A DNA stretch of 64,000 nt from Mycolicibacter hiberniae (GCF_010729485.1 NZ_AP022609.1:3286001-3350000); one strand, 5' to 3'. Counted from the first letter of the stretch, positions 19,273 through 32,425 are shown. The notes: a model not told the origin generated them from the letters alone. Numbers and translations: made by a program.

Positions 19273-19383
19273 CGGCGGTCCCAGCTTCGCCTCTCCTTCG
19301 TCGAGGCTCGCTGAACCGCCGGTCAGTTACGGCGGTCCCAGCTTCGCCTCTCCTTCGTCGAGGCTCGCTGAACCGCCGGTCAG
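19273..19383. repeat. Tandem duplication of a 57-bp hairpin unit at the lsr2 3' end
   Basis: Two copies with period 57 bp (19273-19326 and 19330-19383) are identical over 54 bp. Each unit folds on itself: GGCGGT pairs with ACCGCC, CAGC with GCTG, and GCCTC with GAGGC around a TCCTTCGTC loop. The lsr2 stop codon (19380-19382) is the last part of the right copy, so the unit looks like the lsr2 terminator duplicated once. The array separates lsr2 from the clpC1 promoter. Confidence 0.85.
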
Positions 19384-19715
19384 GTTGCGGCGTGAAATGC
19401 GTCGATGATGTCGGCCGGGATACGCCCGCGGGTGGACACGTTGTGACCGTTGCGCCGGGCCCATTCCCGGATGGCCGCACTCTGCTCGCGGTCTATGGCG
19501 CCCCGGCGACCCCCACCCGAACGTCCGCGGCGACGGCCACCGACCCGGCGGCCCGCGTCGGCCCACTTCTTCAGTTCTGCGCGCAGTTTCGCGGCATTTT
19601 TGCTCGAAAGGTCGATCTCATAGGTCACCCCGTCCAGGCCGAATTCGACCGTTTCGTCGGCGGCACCCTCACCATCGAAATCATCGATCAAGGTGACGGT
19701 CACTTTTTTCGCCAT
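19380..19715 (-). CDS. lsr2: Nucleoid-associated H-NS-like protein Lsr2
   Basis: 111 residues. The N-terminal oligomerisation domain [20 protein letters not shown] is followed by the C-terminal AT-hook-like DNA-binding domain with STRGRIP (RGR core) near residues 97-103. Lsr2 bridges AT-rich DNA and silences horizontally acquired genes. A basic linker [14 protein letters not shown] joins the domains. The ATG at 19715 has AAGGGG upstream. Its stop codon lies within the duplicated hairpin. Confidence 0.97.
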   Translation of the reverse strand: MAKKVTVTLIDDFDGEGAADETVEFGLDGVTYEIDLSSKNAAKLRAELKKWADAGRRVGGRRRGRSGGGRRGAIDREQSAAIREWARRNGHNVSTRGRIPADIIDAFHAAT

Positions 19716-19831
19716 TGGAACCCCTTGGTTAGCTTTCCTCGCGCAAACGGGTGCGCAAAGCCGTATTCGACCTCGCCGCCTAATGTGCCATAAAAATACG
19801 CCTGCTTCAACACAACAGGTGTCGGCGCAGT

Positions 19832-21355
19832 TCAGTTGCCTTGCCGGCGAACAATCGGAAACAAAACCGTGTCCCGAATTGATAGTCCCGTCAAGACCAT
19901 CAACAGACGGTCGATACCCATTCCGGTTCCGGTGCAGGGTGGCATAGCGTGTTCCATCGCCGCCAGGAAGTCCTCATCCAGTGCCATCGCCTCGTCGTCG
20001 CCCGCCGCCGCCGCCGCGGCCTGCGCCGCGAACCGCTCACGTTGCACCACCGGGTCGATGAGTTCGGAGTAGCCGGTGGCCAGTTCGACACCGCGCATAT
20101 AAAGGTCCCACTTCTCGGTGACGCCGGGGATACTACGGTGCTGGCGGGTCAGCGGTGTCGTCTCCACCGGGAAGTCCCGGACGAACGTCGGGGCGCTCAG
20201 GTCATGACCCACGGCATGTTCCCAGAGTTCCTCGACCAGTTTGCCGTGCCCATAGCCACGGTCGGTCGGGATTTCGACGCCGAGACGATCGGCGATCGCC
20301 CACAGCTGCGCGACTGGGGTGGCCGGGGTGATCTCCTCGCCGAGTGCGGCCGACAGCGAGGGATACATTTCAACGGTCGCCCATTCGCCGTCGATGTCGT
20401 AGACACTGCCGTCGGGAAGCGGCAGTTGACGGGTTCCGATCACCTCGTCGGCGACTTCTTGAATTATCTCCCGCGTAGCCAAGGCGGAGTCGTCATAGGT
20501 GCCGTAGGCCTGGTAAGTCTCCAACATCGAAAACTCGGGCGAATGAGTGGAATCAGCGCCTTCATTCCGGAACACTCGATTGAGCTCGAAGACTCTGTCG
20601 AAACCGCCCACAACGCACCGTTTGAGGAACAGTTCTGGTGCGATTCTCAGGTAAAGGTCGGCGTCCAGGGCGTTGGAATGGGTGACGAAAGGTCGGGCGG
20701 CCGCCCCGCCGGCCAATGTCTGCAGCATCGGCGTCTCGACTTCCAGGAATCCGCGCCGCTCGAGCGCGTTGCGCACCGACCGAATGACCGCGATCCGCTG
20801 GCGCGCCACGGTCCGCGCCTCCGGCCGGACGATCAGGTCGACGTAGCGCTGCCGCACCCGCGACTCCTCGCTCATCTCCTTGTGCGCGACCGGAAGGGGC
20901 CGCAACGACTTCGAGGCCATCTGCCAGGAGTCCGCCAACACCGACAACTCGCCGCGGCGGGAGCTGATCACCTCGCCGTGCACGTAGACGATGTCGCCGA
21001 GGTCGACGTCGGCCTTCCACGCCTCCAACTCCTGCTCCCCGACACTGGCCAGGCTGATCATCACCTGCAGCTGGGTTCCGTCGCCCTCCTGCAGGGTCGC
21101 GAAGCACAACTTGCCCGAGTTGCGGGCGAACACCACCCGCCCCGCGATGCCGACGACGTCGCCGGTGGCGGTGTCGGCGGCCAGGTCGGGGTACTGGGCC
21201 CGGATCTCGGCGAGGGAATGGGTGCGCTGCACCGCCACCGGATAGGGGTCGCGGCCTTCGGCCAGCAGTCGAGCCCGCTTGTCGCGGCGGATCCGGAACT
21301 GCTCGGGGAGGTCGGATTCGTCCTGCGTAAGGCGGGAGATGTCGGCGGAGCTCAC
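19832..21355 (-). CDS. lysS: Lysyl-tRNA synthetase, class II
   Basis: 507 residues. The N-terminal OB-fold anticodon-binding domain ([19 protein letters not shown]) precedes the class II catalytic core with motif 1 ([12 protein letters not shown]), motif 2 ([18 protein letters not shown]) and motif 3 ([15 protein letters not shown]). It charges tRNA-Lys in the cytoplasm. The GTG at 21355 matches the start of the M. tuberculosis protein. It is followed by lsr2 in the same direction and preceded by coaX across a 51-bp gap containing a -10-like box. Confidence 0.96.
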   Translation of the reverse strand: MSSADISRLTQDESDLPEQFRIRRDKRARLLAEGRDPYPVAVQRTHSLAEIRAQYPDLAADTATGDVVGIAGRVVFARNSGKLCFATLQEGDGTQLQVMISLASVGEQELEAWKADVDLGDIVYVHGEVISSRRGELSVLADSWQMASKSLRPLPVAHKEMSEESRVRQRYVDLIVRPEARTVARQRIAVIRSVRNALERRGFLEVETPMLQTLAGGAAARPFVTHSNALDADLYLRIAPELFLKRCVVGGFDRVFELNRVFRNEGADSTHSPEFSMLETYQAYGTYDDSALATREIIQEVADEVIGTRQLPLPDGSVYDIDGEWATVEMYPSLSAALGEEITPATPVAQLWAIADRLGVEIPTDRGYGHGKLVEELWEHAVGHDLSAPTFVRDFPVETTPLTRQHRSIPGVTEKWDLYMRGVELATGYSELIDPVVQRERFAAQAAAAAAGDDEAMALDEDFLAAMEHAMPPCTGTGMGIDRLLMVLTGLSIRDTVLFPIVRRQGN

Positions 21356-21363
21356 GACCCGCC

Positions 21364-21369
21364 AGCTTA
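21364..21369 (-). promoter_or_regulatory. Putative -10 box of lysS
   Basis: TAAGCT on the minus strand ends 8 nt before the lysS GTG. The sequence TAAGCTGGCGGGTCGTG differs from the cysS counterpart (6487-6503) at only two positions. Confidence 0.4.
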
Positions 21370-21406
21370 GAGGAACAGGGCAGCCAGAACGAAAAGCCGA
21401 CGGCCG

Positions 21407-22219
21407 TCAGCGCGCCGGGCGCAGCCTGCCGCGCTGGTTGTTGCGGTTGCGTTCGAACACCAGCCGCAGCCCGTCCAGGGTGAGGTTGGGGTCGTGGTGG
21501 TCGACGGACTCCAGATCGGCGAGCAACAGCGGCGCGGAGTGGCCGGTGGCCACCACGGTCACGCCGTCGCCGGCGCTCGCGGCCTCCTCGCGTACGCGGC
21601 GGACCAGCCCGTCGACCAGCCCGGCGAACCCGTAGATCGCGCCGGCCTGCATGCATTCGACGGTGTTCTTGCCGATCACCGAACGCGGACGGGTGAGTTC
21701 GACCCGCCGCAGCCCCGCAGATCGTGCCGCCGCGGCATCCGAGGAGATCTGCAGGCCCGGGGCGATGGCGCCGCCGAGAAATTCGCCCTTGGCCGAAACC
21801 ACGTCGACGCAGATCGACGAGCCGAAGTCGACGACGATGGCCGCCGTCTTGAACTTCTGGTAGGCGGCCAGTGCATTGACGATGCGGTCGGCCCCGACTT
21901 CCTTGGGGTTGTCCACCAGCAGCGGGATCCCGGTGCGCACACCGGGCTCGATCAGCACCGCCGGGACCGCGGGCCAGTATTGGTCGAGCATCAGTCGCAC
22001 CTCGTGCAGCACCGAGGGGACTGTGGACAGCGCGGCGACACCGGTGAGCTGTTCGCCGTCATCGCCGATGAGACCGTCGAGGGTCAACGCCAGCTCGTCG
22101 GCCGTGATCTCCGCCTCGGTGCGGATCCGCCACTGCTGCACCACATTTGCGTGCTCACCGGAACCGGTGAGCAGGCCGATGACGGTGTGGGTGTTGCGGA
22201 CGTCGATCGCCAGCAGCAC
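21407..22219 (-). CDS. coaX: Type III pantothenate kinase
   Basis: 270 residues of the ASKHA fold. The phosphate-1 loop is [15 protein letters not shown], the [12 protein letters not shown] segment and the phosphate-2 region [12 protein letters not shown] are conserved, and [11 protein letters not shown] binds pantothenate. It phosphorylates pantothenate, the first committed step to CoA. In mycobacteria CoaA is usually the active kinase and the physiological role of CoaX is debated. It lies in panC-panD-coaX order, 2 nt after panD. Confidence 0.94.
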   Translation of the reverse strand: MLLAIDVRNTHTVIGLLTGSGEHANVVQQWRIRTEAEITADELALTLDGLIGDDGEQLTGVAALSTVPSVLHEVRLMLDQYWPAVPAVLIEPGVRTGIPLLVDNPKEVGADRIVNALAAYQKFKTAAIVVDFGSSICVDVVSAKGEFLGGAIAPGLQISSDAAAARSAGLRRVELTRPRSVIGKNTVECMQAGAIYGFAGLVDGLVRRVREEAASAGDGVTVVATGHSAPLLLADLESVDHHDPNLTLDGLRLVFERNRNNQRGRLRPAR

Positions 22220-22221
22220 GG

Positions 22222-22638
22222 CTAGCGCACGCTTCGGGGCGAGAGCAGATCAGAGACGTCGTCGGGCACGAAAGCCGGGTCGTTGCCGAGATCCACCTGC
22301 TTGTTCTCGGCGTCGACGAACACGATCCGCGGGCGGTACTGGCGCGCCTCGGCGTCCTCCATGGTGCCGTAGGCGATCAGAATCACCAGGTCCCCGGGAT
22401 GCACCAGATGCGCGGCCGCACCGTTGATCCCGATCACGCCGCTGCCCCGCTCGCCGGTGATGGCATAGGTCACCAGTCGGGCGCCGTTATCGATGTCGAC
22501 GATCGTCACCTGTTCGCCTTCAAGCAGGTCGGCAGCGTCCATCAGGTCGGCGTCGATGGTCACCGAACCCACGTAGTGCAGATCGGCGTGGGTGACCGTG
22601 GCACGGTGAATCTTCGACTTGAGCATCGTCCGAAACAT
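22222..22638 (-). CDS. panD: Aspartate 1-decarboxylase proenzyme
   Basis: 138 residues. It is made as a zymogen that self-cleaves at G24-S25 in HYVGSVTID, generating the pyruvoyl group. Conserved K9, Y22 and [12 protein letters not shown] are visible. It makes beta-alanine for pantothenate and is a target of pyrazinoic acid. The ATG at 22638 has GGAGGAATTG upstream and overlaps the panC stop by one base (TGATG). Confidence 0.96.
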   Translation of the reverse strand: MFRTMLKSKIHRATVTHADLHYVGSVTIDADLMDAADLLEGEQVTIVDIDNGARLVTYAITGERGSGVIGINGAAAHLVHPGDLVILIAYGTMEDAEARQYRPRIVFVDAENKQVDLGNDPAFVPDDVSDLLSPRSVR

Positions 22639-23591
22639 CAATTCCTCCGGGTTGATACGGGAAATACATCCGAACCGACCGACGCCACCTCTGCGTCGAT
22701 GGGACATCCGAGGGTGATGGCCGCGTTGTCGAGCAGCCGGGTGGTGCCGACTCGGGCGGCGATCAGCAGCCGCCCGGGCCCGTTCACGGGCGCCGGGCCC
22801 AGGTCGGTGCCACGGACCTGCAGGTAGTCGACGTCGACGCTCTCCACCGCGGACAGCACCGCGGCCGCGGCGTCCAGCGCCGCCTGGGCGCCGTCGGCTG
22901 CCGCGCGCTCACCGGCGGCCAAGGCGGCCGACAGGGCGGTCGCGGCCTCGCGCTGGGCGGGGTCGAGGTAGCGGTTGCGCGACGACATTGCCAGGCCGTC
23001 GGCTTCGCGCACGGTGGGCACACCCACCACCGTCACGTCCAGGTTCAGATCGGTGACCATCTGGCGCACCAGCACCAGCTGCTGATAGTCCTTCTCCCCC
23101 AAGAACACCCGGTCCGGATTGACGATCGAAAGCAGTTTGGCGACCACGGTGAGCATGCCGGCGAAGTGGGTCGGGCGTGCGGCGCCTTCGAGTTCGGCTC
23201 CCAGCGCGCCCGGGTTCACCGCGGTGCGCGGGCCGTGCGGGTACATCGCCGCGGCGGTGGGGGCGAAAACCAGTTCGACGCCCGCGTCGCGCAGCGCGGC
23301 CAGATCCTGGTCCAAGGTGCGCGGATAGGCCTCCAGGTCTTCACCGGCCCCGAACTGCAGCGGATTGACGAAGATCGACACCGCCACCACCGAGCCGGGC
23401 ACCCGCTGCGCCGCTGCGACCAACGACAGGTGGCCCTCGTGCAAGGCGCCCATGGTCGGCACCAACATGACCCGGCGACCGGTGGCGCGCAGGGCACGGC
23501 TGACGCGGGCGACGTCGTCGGGCCGGTCGTAGACGTTGAGTCCCCCGGCGGTGAAGGCGGGCCCCGGGCCCCGGTGCGGGTGGGAGCTCAT
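22638..23591 (-). CDS. panC: Pantothenate synthetase
   Basis: 317 residues. The HIGH-like ATP motif is [13 protein letters not shown], followed by [22 protein letters not shown] and the KMSKS-like MSSRNRYL. It condenses pantoate with beta-alanine using ATP. The protein has a variable N-terminus ([16 protein letters not shown]) before the conserved core. The ATG overlaps the stop of the upstream DUF2520 gene by 4 nt, so panC and panD lie in the same translationally coupled operon. Confidence 0.96.
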   Translation of the reverse strand: MSSHPHRGPGPAFTAGGLNVYDRPDDVARVSRALRATGRRVMLVPTMGALHEGHLSLVAAAQRVPGSVVAVSIFVNPLQFGAGEDLEAYPRTLDQDLAALRDAGVELVFAPTAAAMYPHGPRTAVNPGALGAELEGAARPTHFAGMLTVVAKLLSIVNPDRVFLGEKDYQQLVLVRQMVTDLNLDVTVVGVPTVREADGLAMSSRNRYLDPAQREAATALSAALAAGERAAADGAQAALDAAAAVLSAVESVDVDYLQVRGTDLGPAPVNGPGRLLIAARVGTTRLLDNAAITLGCPIDAEVASVGSDVFPVSTRRN

Positions 23592-24490
23592 CGCGCCAGG
23601 ACCTCCAGTACGTCGTCGGGTGCACCGGCCCGGTGCGCCGTGCGTAGCGCGTTGGTCCGATAGGCCTCAGCCAGGTCCGGATCGACGCCGGTCAACGCCC
23701 GCAGATGCCCGGCCACGGTCTTGGAGTCGCCGCGGGCCACCGGCCCGGTCAGCGCTGACCGGCCGTCGCGCAGGGTGTTGGCCAGCGCTGCACGCACCAG
23801 CGGTCCGAGCACCCGCTCGGCGATGCCGTCCGGGTCTTCGGCCATACCGGAGCCCAGCCGCGCGGGCAGCGCCGCCCGCAACGCCGTCAGCGCGTCATCG
23901 ATCACCGTGACCACGTGGTTTCCGCCGTGACACAACGCGGCGTGGTAGAGGGTGCGCGCGGTTTCGTCGACCCGAAACGGTTCAGCGCCGATCTCACAGG
24001 TCAGCGCCTCGGCGACGGCGAAGCCGACCTCGTCGGCGGCGGTGATGCCGAAGCAGCTTTCCGACAACCGGTCGATGTCCTCGTCGGAGCCGGTGAAGGT
24101 CATCGCTGGGTGGATGGCCAGCGGCAGGCAGCCCTGTTCGGTCAACGGCGCAAGCACCCCGATACCGGTGGCGCCGGAGGTGTGCACGACGATCGTTCCC
24201 GCCCGCACCGCGCCGGTGGCCGCCAAGCCGGAAACGATGCCGGCCAGTTCGGTGTCGGGTACGGCGAGCAGGAGCAGTTCCGCGTCGGCCGCCACGTCGG
24301 GAGCCGGCAGCACCAGGCTGTCCGGAAGGCGGCGCCCGGCCCGTTGCCGGGACTCCTCGGAGATGGCGCTGCACGCGACCACGACGTGCTCGGCGCGCTC
24401 GAGCGCTACGCCGAGTGCGGTGCCGACGCGGCCGGCCGAGATGACGCCGACCTTGAGCCGGGCGGGCCGCAGTCCGTCGAACTGCGCCAT
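23588..24490 (-). CDS. Rossmann-fold protein with DUF2520 domain, Rv3603c-like
   Basis: 300 residues. The N-terminal dinucleotide-binding fold [19 protein letters not shown] is followed by [13 protein letters not shown], and by the C-terminal helical DUF2520 domain with [19 protein letters not shown]. The arrangement resembles 6-phosphogluconate-type dehydrogenases and ketopantoate or F420-dependent NADP reductases. Its place directly upstream of panC (4-nt overlap) suggests a redox step near pantothenate, for example ketopantoate reduction, but this is inference; the catalytic Lys of PanE was not identified. Confidence 0.85.
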   Translation of the reverse strand: MAQFDGLRPARLKVGVISAGRVGTALGVALERAEHVVVACSAISEESRQRAGRRLPDSLVLPAPDVAADAELLLLAVPDTELAGIVSGLAATGAVRAGTIVVHTSGATGIGVLAPLTEQGCLPLAIHPAMTFTGSDEDIDRLSESCFGITAADEVGFAVAEALTCEIGAEPFRVDETARTLYHAALCHGGNHVVTVIDDALTALRAALPARLGSGMAEDPDGIAERVLGPLVRAALANTLRDGRSALTGPVARGDSKTVAGHLRALTGVDPDLAEAYRTNALRTAHRAGAPDDVLEVLAR

Positions 24491-24616
24491 GCAGACGACC
24501 TCACAGGTTCTCTCGATATTCGTTCCAGTCCCGCTCTGCGGGTACCGGACGGTCGCCGGAATTCTATCGCGATCCGCAGCTGCCTCGGGAGTGACGTTGG
24601 TCGCAGTGCCTGCCGG

Positions 24617-25939
24617 TCAGTCTTCGCGGCGGCGGCGCCGACGGCCCTCGACGGGCCCCTGCTGCAGGCGGGCCAGCAGATCGGCCACCGACTGACCGCC
24701 GGTACCGGGTTCATCAGCGTGGCCGTGTCGTCCCTGGGTGGCAGCCTCGGGTTCGGCCTCCGGCGATCCGGCGGCCGCCCCTGCCGGGGACTCGACCGGC
24801 GGGAGCCGGAAGTGGTCGCCGTCCGATTCGGCAGCGTGGCGCGAGCGCGCCCGCCGGCGCCCCTGCCCCTCGGGGCCTGCCGGCTGCGCGCCGCTGTCGG
24901 AGTCGGCTGGGCCGGCGTGACGACCGTGCCTGCTCGGCCTCTCCTCGCTGCGCTCCGGCGCCGGCCGCCGGAGCGATTCTGCCGCCGCATCTGCCGACCA
25001 GTTGCTGCCCGGCGCGCCGGGGGGAAGCCACTCCCCTTCGGCACCAACAGGTTTCCAGCTGGGGGCCGAGGACGAAACCCAGGGCGGTGATGGCGGTGGC
25101 GGTGGTGGTTCGGGCTCGCGGCGTGTTTCGGCAGCGACGAAGGGCTGTGGCGGCTGCGCCCAGCCCCCGGCGGCCGGTGGCGGCGCAGTGTCCTCGGAGG
25201 CCCGGCGGGGCGACTCGTCCGCCCTGCGGCGATGCGAGCCACGGCGGCCATCGGCGTACGAGGGCGCCTGCGGGGACTCCTGGGGCGATTCCTGGGGCGG
25301 GGTGCTGCCGGCGGCCGGAATCCGCACCTCGGGTACGTCGATGATCGGATTCTCCGCGGTCTCGGTGACCGAATCCGGCGGATAGCCGGTGGCGGCCGAC
25401 GACGTGGCGCGGGTGGGTCCGCCGGGAGCGGATTCCCCGCCCGAGCGCGCCCAGTCGCTGTAGGCACGAACCGGTGTGCGCTCCGGCTCGAGAGCCGGCC
25501 GCTGACTCAGATCTGCGTCGAACAGAATCTCCAGGTTGGTGCGCAGCGCGGCCAACTCGGCGCGCAGCGCCGCGACCTCGTCGGCGGCCTGCGCGCGCAG
25601 CTCGGAGGCAAGCTCGCGGCGCAGCTGGGACTCCACCGTGAGCTCGTACTCGCGCCGCGCCGAGATCTCCCGATCCAGTTGCAGGTCATAGACCAGTTTC
25701 AGGTCACGTGCGCGGGCCTGGTCGACATCGCTTTGCCGCCGATAGATCACCGAGACGAACGCCGCCGCGACCGCAGCCCACAGCGCGATGATGACCGCGA
25801 GCTTGAGCAGCTCCACCCGGTTGGTGAACACCAGTGCCGAACTGGCAGCGATCGCCAGGATCAGCAACGCCGTCATCAACGTCCAGCCCGGCCTGCGGCC
25901 TCCGCGCCGACCCGGGGCGCGGAACAGGACCGAATTCAT
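24617..25939 (-). CDS. Membrane protein with long disordered tail, Rv3604c-like (DUF6779)
   Basis: 440 residues from the ATG at 25939. Two adjacent transmembrane helices (LMTALLILAIAASSALVF and LLKLAVIIALWAAVAAAF, about 19-60) are followed by a coiled-coil-like stretch (LDREISARREYELTVESQ to about 130). A very long Pro/Ser/Arg-rich low-complexity tail ends in a basic cluster GRRRRRRED. This is the conserved mycobacterial Rv3604c layout. Function is unknown; position beside panC and fol genes is conserved. An upstream extension to 26035 is unlikely. Confidence 0.8.
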   Translation of the reverse strand: MNSVLFRAPGRRGGRRPGWTLMTALLILAIAASSALVFTNRVELLKLAVIIALWAAVAAAFVSVIYRRQSDVDQARARDLKLVYDLQLDREISARREYELTVESQLRRELASELRAQAADEVAALRAELAALRTNLEILFDADLSQRPALEPERTPVRAYSDWARSGGESAPGGPTRATSSAATGYPPDSVTETAENPIIDVPEVRIPAAGSTPPQESPQESPQAPSYADGRRGSHRRRADESPRRASEDTAPPPAAGGWAQPPQPFVAAETRREPEPPPPPPSPPWVSSSAPSWKPVGAEGEWLPPGAPGSNWSADAAAESLRRPAPERSEERPSRHGRHAGPADSDSGAQPAGPEGQGRRRARSRHAAESDGDHFRLPPVESPAGAAAGSPEAEPEAATQGRHGHADEPGTGGQSVADLLARLQQGPVEGRRRRRRED

Positions 25940-26044
25940 CTGCGCGGCTCCACCTCGTCGCTTCGTCCCGTTTCGTCGCTGGCGCGCATTGCCCGACTGT
26001 ACCTGGGCGAGGTCAGTCAGCGTGTCGCCCCGCACCGGCGATTC

Positions 26045-26530
26045 TCACCCGGGTTGATTTCCGGGCAGCTCGGTGGGCGGGCCCGGATCGTGCGGCGATT
26101 TACAGCAGTTCTGCAGCCACAACGCCGCGATGAGCAGCGCGAGGGCGCTGGCGGCCGCCACCACCGCACCCGAGGTGTCCTCGGCGGCGACCTGCAGGGT
26201 GGAACGGCGCGGCAGCAGGTAGCCGAGCACGCCCAGCCAGAAGCCCAGCACCAGCGACCCCATCCACGCCGATGCTTTGGCCACCACCACGGTGCGCGCC
26301 ACCGCCAGCGGATGCAGCCGCCGCGCCCCGGCACCGATCTGACCGTCGGCGATCTTGCGTCCGACGTAGCGGCCCCAGCCGGCCTCGGCGATCGTGACCG
26401 CCAGCAGCGATATGCCGGTCCACACCGTGATCGGGGGAAACCCCCGGTACAGCAGCGGGACCGCAAGGTAACTCAGGATCGCGACGGCAACCGCCGCCGC
26501 GGTCACGTCGCGGGTGCGGGTCGGCCCCAT
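26045..26530 (-). CDS. DUF3180 four-helix membrane protein, Rv3605c-like
   Basis: 161 residues with four hydrophobic segments (AAAVAVAILSYLAVPLLY, VWTGISLLAVTIAEAGW, SAWMGSLVLGFWLGVLGYLL, AVVAAASALALLIAALWL). This matches the actinobacterial DUF3180 family of unknown function. The ATG at 26530 overlaps the folK stop by one base (TGATG), so it is the last gene of the ftsH-folE-folP-folB-folK string. Confidence 0.85.
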   Translation of the reverse strand: MGPTRTRDVTAAAVAVAILSYLAVPLLYRGFPPITVWTGISLLAVTIAEAGWGRYVGRKIADGQIGAGARRLHPLAVARTVVVAKASAWMGSLVLGFWLGVLGYLLPRRSTLQVAAEDTSGAVVAAASALALLIAALWLQNCCKSPHDPGPPTELPGNQPG

Positions 26531-27078
26531 CAGTTGCTCCCGACGCGCGCCGGCCACTCCCGGCGGTGCAGCACCAGATCCGTCAACGCCACCCCGTCCC
26601 GCTCGGCGGGATCGAGGTCATCGAGAAGGTCCTGCACCGCCCGGGACCGGTCTCCCACGGTCAAGCGCGCGTCCGGTTCCACCGACAACCAGGGCACCAG
26701 GACGAAGGCGCGCAGGTGGGCCCTGGGATGCGGCAGGGTCAGCTCCTCGTCGTCGGAGCGCACCGGCATGCCGTCGGCACGCCGGCAGCTGATCACGTCG
26801 ACATCCAGGGTTCGTGGCCCCCACCGCTGCGTCCGCACACGTTCGGCCGCCTGCTCCAGTTCGTGCGCCCGGCGCAGCCAATGCCGCTCGTCGGCGGCCG
26901 GGTCATCGACGACGAGCACCGCGTTGAGGAAGGGGCCCTGTGGCACGCCGCCCCACGCCTCGGTCTCATATACCCCCGACACCGCGCGCACCGCGCTGCC
27001 CAGGCCGTCGACCGCCGACTGCATCCACGCCAGTCGGTCCCCCAGGTTGGAGCCGATGGACAGCACCGCTCGGCTCAC
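26530..27078 (-). CDS. folK: 6-hydroxymethyl-7,8-dihydropterin pyrophosphokinase
   Basis: 182 residues. Family motifs [34 protein letters not shown] and [13 protein letters not shown] are present; the two Asp of LDVDV bind magnesium. It transfers pyrophosphate from ATP to the pterin before FolP acts. The GTG start overlaps folB by 4 nt. Confidence 0.95.
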   Translation of the reverse strand: MSRAVLSIGSNLGDRLAWMQSAVDGLGSAVRAVSGVYETEAWGGVPQGPFLNAVLVVDDPAADERHWLRRAHELEQAAERVRTQRWGPRTLDVDVISCRRADGMPVRSDDEELTLPHPRAHLRAFVLVPWLSVEPDARLTVGDRSRAVQDLLDDLDPAERDGVALTDLVLHRREWPARVGSN

Positions 27079-27464
27079 GCCGGGACCACCCTGCCGCGCC
27101 GGTCGCCCCGCGAGCGCCGTGCCACCACCGCCACGTCGGCGAAGGTAAGGGGAATGGGCGCCTGCGGTTTGTGCAGCGTCACCTCCACGGCTTGCACCCG
27201 CATGTCGCCCATCACCTCCTCGGCGATCTCGGCGGCCACGGTTTCGATCAGATCGCGCGGCGGCCCGGCGACAATGTCCGCCGCGCGCTGCGCCAGCAAA
27301 CCGTAATCGTAAGTGTCGGAAAGGTCGTCGCTGGCCGCGGCGACGGTGAGATCCATCCAGACGGTGATGTCGACGACGAAATCCTGACCGTCGGCCCGCT
27401 CATGAGCGAACACCCCGTGGTTGCCCCGCACCGTCAAGCCGCTCAACTCGATCCGATCAGTCAC
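27075..27464 (-). CDS. folB: Dihydroneopterin aldolase
   Basis: 129 residues from the GTG at 27464 ([19 protein letters not shown]), the start conserved in M. tuberculosis. The active-site Glu in [12 protein letters not shown], Tyr in SDTYDYGLL and Lys in [11 protein letters not shown] are visible. It cleaves dihydroneopterin to the hydroxymethyl pterin. It overlaps the folP stop by 8 nt. Confidence 0.95.
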   Translation of the reverse strand: MTDRIELSGLTVRGNHGVFAHERADGQDFVVDITVWMDLTVAAASDDLSDTYDYGLLAQRAADIVAGPPRDLIETVAAEIAEEVMGDMRVQAVEVTLHKPQAPIPLTFADVAVVARRSRGDRRGRVVPA

Positions 27465-28293
27465 CGGCCCCGCCTCCTTGCCTCCAGGCTTCGACGACTC
27501 GAAGCGCATCGGCCGAGGCCCGCACATCGTGCACCCGAACGCCCCAGGCGCCGTGTAGGGCGGACAGGGCCGAGACCACCGCCGTGGCCGTTTCGCGTTC
27601 GTCAGGCGACCGCGGCGTGCCGTCCTCGCCGGACAGCAGCGTACCGAGAAACCGCTTGCGGGACGCCCCGATGAGCACCGGCATACCGAGTTCGACCAGT
27701 TGCGGCAATTGGTGCAGCAGCGCCCAATTGTGTTGCGCGGTTTTGGCGAAGCCCAGTCCGGGGTCGATGATCAGCCGGGTCGGGTCCACGCCGGCGGCCA
27801 CCGCCCCGGCGACGGCGGCGAGTAGGTCCTCGCGCACCTCGGCGGCGACGTCGCGGTAACAGGGCGCGCGGTGCGGGTCTTCGGGGTCGACCGGGCGCCA
27901 GTGCATGAGCACCCATCGGGCTCCCGACGAAGCCACCAGCGGCGCCATGTCGGGGTCCGCCGCTCCCCCGGACACGTCGTTGACGATCGTGGCACCGGCG
28001 TCGAGCGCCGCCTCGGCGACGGCGGCGTTCATGGTGTCGATGCTGACGGTAATACCGTGGGCGGCGAGTTGTTTCACGACCGGAACGACGCGCTGCGCCT
28101 CTGCCCGCGGATCGACGCGCACCGCGCCGGGGCGGGTCGACTCACCCCCCACGTCGATGATCGCGGCGCCCTGGCCCGCCAGTTCCAGGCCGTGCTCGAC
28201 AGCACGATCGAGGTTGAGGTAGCGCCCGCCGTCGGAGAACGAATCGGCGGTGACGTTGACCACCCCGACGATCTGGACGCGTGTCGGGCTCAC
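27457..28293 (-). CDS. folP: Dihydropteroate synthase
   Basis: 278 residues from the GTG at 28293. TIM-barrel motifs: [62 protein letters not shown] and [11 protein letters not shown], the pterin and PABA sites. It is the sulfonamide and para-aminosalicylate target. Compared with M. tuberculosis FolP1 the loops are conserved. The start overlaps the folE stop by 4 nt. Confidence 0.96.
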   Translation of the reverse strand: MSPTRVQIVGVVNVTADSFSDGGRYLNLDRAVEHGLELAGQGAAIIDVGGESTRPGAVRVDPRAEAQRVVPVVKQLAAHGITVSIDTMNAAVAEAALDAGATIVNDVSGGAADPDMAPLVASSGARWVLMHWRPVDPEDPHRAPCYRDVAAEVREDLLAAVAGAVAAGVDPTRLIIDPGLGFAKTAQHNWALLHQLPQLVELGMPVLIGASRKRFLGTLLSGEDGTPRSPDERETATAVVSALSALHGAWGVRVHDVRASADALRVVEAWRQGGGAGD

Positions 28294-28884
28294 TTGCGCA
28301 GGATGAGTTCCAGGGCCTCGGCGCGCGACGTGCTGTCGGATTTGAACTGCCCCCGAACCGCAGAGGTGGTGGTGATCGCACCGGGTTTGCGCACTCCCCG
28401 CATCGCCATACACAGGTGCTCGGCTTCGACCACCACGATGACTCCGCGCGGGTCGAGCTTGCGCATCAGCGCGTCGGCGACCTGCGCTGTCAGCCGCTCC
28501 TGCACCTGGGGCCGCTTGGCGTAGAGGTCGACCACCCGGGCCAGCTTGGACAGGCCGGTGATCCGGCCGTCGTGGCCCGGGATGTAGCCGACGTGTGCGA
28601 CGCCGTGAAAAGCCACCAGATGGTGCTCGCAGGTCGAGTAGAGCGGGATCTCCTTGACGATCACCAGCTCCTCGTGCTGCTCGTCGAAGGTGGTCTCCAG
28701 CACCTCATCCGGATCGGTGTAGAGCCCGGCGAACATCTCCCGATAGGCCCGCGCCACCCGGGCCGGGGTGTCGAGCAGGCCCGCCCGGTCGGGATCTTCG
28801 CCGACGGCGAACAGCAGCTCGCGTACGGCAGCCTCCGCGCGCGCCTGATCGAAAATTGCCGACGACATCGTCGACCCCGCTTTC

Positions 28885-28892
<8 letters not shown>
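28290..28892 (-). CDS. folE: GTP cyclohydrolase I
   Basis: 200 residues. Zinc ligands are in [12 protein letters not shown] and [30 protein letters not shown] is the signature. It converts GTP to dihydroneopterin triphosphate, the first folate step. The GTG at 28892 was chosen because it gives the family length and an 8-nt overlap with ftsH; an in-frame ATG at 28868 (MSSAIFDQ) is a reasonable alternative. Confidence 0.95.
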
Positions 28893-31287
<2,395 letters not shown>

Positions 31288-31432
31288 CAGACATCGGCCG
31301 GACGCGGCCAAATCCTTCCAATTACATGCAGCTGGGCATGTTCAGGCTACCGTCCCCCGGCACAAACGGGCCCAGGGCGGCCACCGCAGACCCACTGAAC
31401 CCTGTTCCATCCCGACCGGGTTGTGGTTTGGT

Positions 31433-32425
31433 GTGACGGTGTCTCCGGCAATCCAGCGCGCAACCGAACGTTTCGTCGACACCAACGGCGTGACCCTGCG
31501 GGTCACCGAGGCGGGCGAGCGGGGCGCACCGGTGGTGTTGCTGGCGCACGGATTCCCCGAGCTGGCCTTTTCCTGGCGACATCAGATCCCGGCGCTGGCC
31601 GATGCGGGTTTCCATGTGCTGGCCCCCGACCAGCGCGGTTACGGCGGCTCGTCGCGGCCGGAGGAGATCGCCGCCTACGACATCGCGGCACTCACCGGCG
31701 ATCTGGTCGGCCTGTTGGACGATGTCGGCGCGCAGCGTGCGATCTGGATCGGCCACGACTGGGGCGCCCCGGTGGTCTTCAGCGCCGCGCAGTTGCACCC
31801 GGACCGGGTGGCGGCGGTGGCCGGCCTCAGCGTGCCGCCGGTGCCCCGATCGCAGGTGCCGCCGACCGAGGCGTTCCGCGCCCTGTTCGGCGAGAATTTT
31901 TTCTACATGCTCTATTTCCAGGAGCCGGGGGTGGCCGACGCGGAACTGGCCGCCGACCCGGCCCGGACCATCCGCCGGATGGTGGGCGGCCTCAGTCCCA
32001 GCGACCGTGAATCGGCGCTGCTGATGACCGCTCCCGGACCGATGGGCTTCATCGAGCGGATTGCCGAGCCGGCCGGACGTCCGGACTGGATCAGCGGCGA
32101 AGAACTGGACCACTACATCGCCGAGTTCACGCGCACCGGTTTCACCGGCGGACTGAACTGGTACCGCAACCTCGACCGCAACTGGGAGATCATGTCTAAT
32201 CCGACCGCCGCCACCATCGACGTACCCGCCTTGTTCATCGCCGGGACTGCCGATCCGGTGCTGACCTTCACCCGCCGCGACCGCGCAGCCGAGCTGGTGA
32301 CGGGCCCCTACCGCGAGGTGCTGATCGACGGCGCCGGCCACTGGCTGCAACAGGAGCAGCCCGACGAGGTCAACGCGGCACTGCTGGAGTTCTTGGCCGG
32401 CCTTCCGACCGGAGCCGCAGCGTGA
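31433..32425 (+). CDS. ephA: Epoxide hydrolase EphA
   Basis: 330 residues. Alpha/beta-hydrolase with the HGFPELAFSWRHQ oxyanion region (HGxP), nucleophile Asp in IGHDWGAPV, the cap-domain tyrosines in FFYMLYFQEPG and LNWYRNLDRNWE, and catalytic His in GAGHWLQQE. These identify a soluble epoxide hydrolase; it opens epoxides to diols. The GTG at 31433 is an estimate: GTG 31439 is equally possible and no ribosome site is seen. It is coupled to a flavin monooxygenase gene by a 4-nt overlap. Confidence 0.92.
   Translation: MTVSPAIQRATERFVDTNGVTLRVTEAGERGAPVVLLAHGFPELAFSWRHQIPALADAGFHVLAPDQRGYGGSSRPEEIAAYDIAALTGDLVGLLDDVGAQRAIWIGHDWGAPVVFSAAQLHPDRVAAVAGLSVPPVPRSQVPPTEAFRALFGENFFYMLYFQEPGVADAELAADPARTIRRMVGGLSPSDRESALLMTAPGPMGFIERIAEPAGRPDWISGEELDHYIAEFTRTGFTGGLNWYRNLDRNWEIMSNPTAATIDVPALFIAGTADPVLTFTRRDRAAELVTGPYREVLIDGAGHWLQQEQPDEVNAALLEFLAGLPTGAAA

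Noticed and set aside
19273..19383. CRISPR-like array
   Set aside because: Only two head-to-tail copies without spacers, and each unit is a hairpin overlapping a stop codon; no cas genes nearby.
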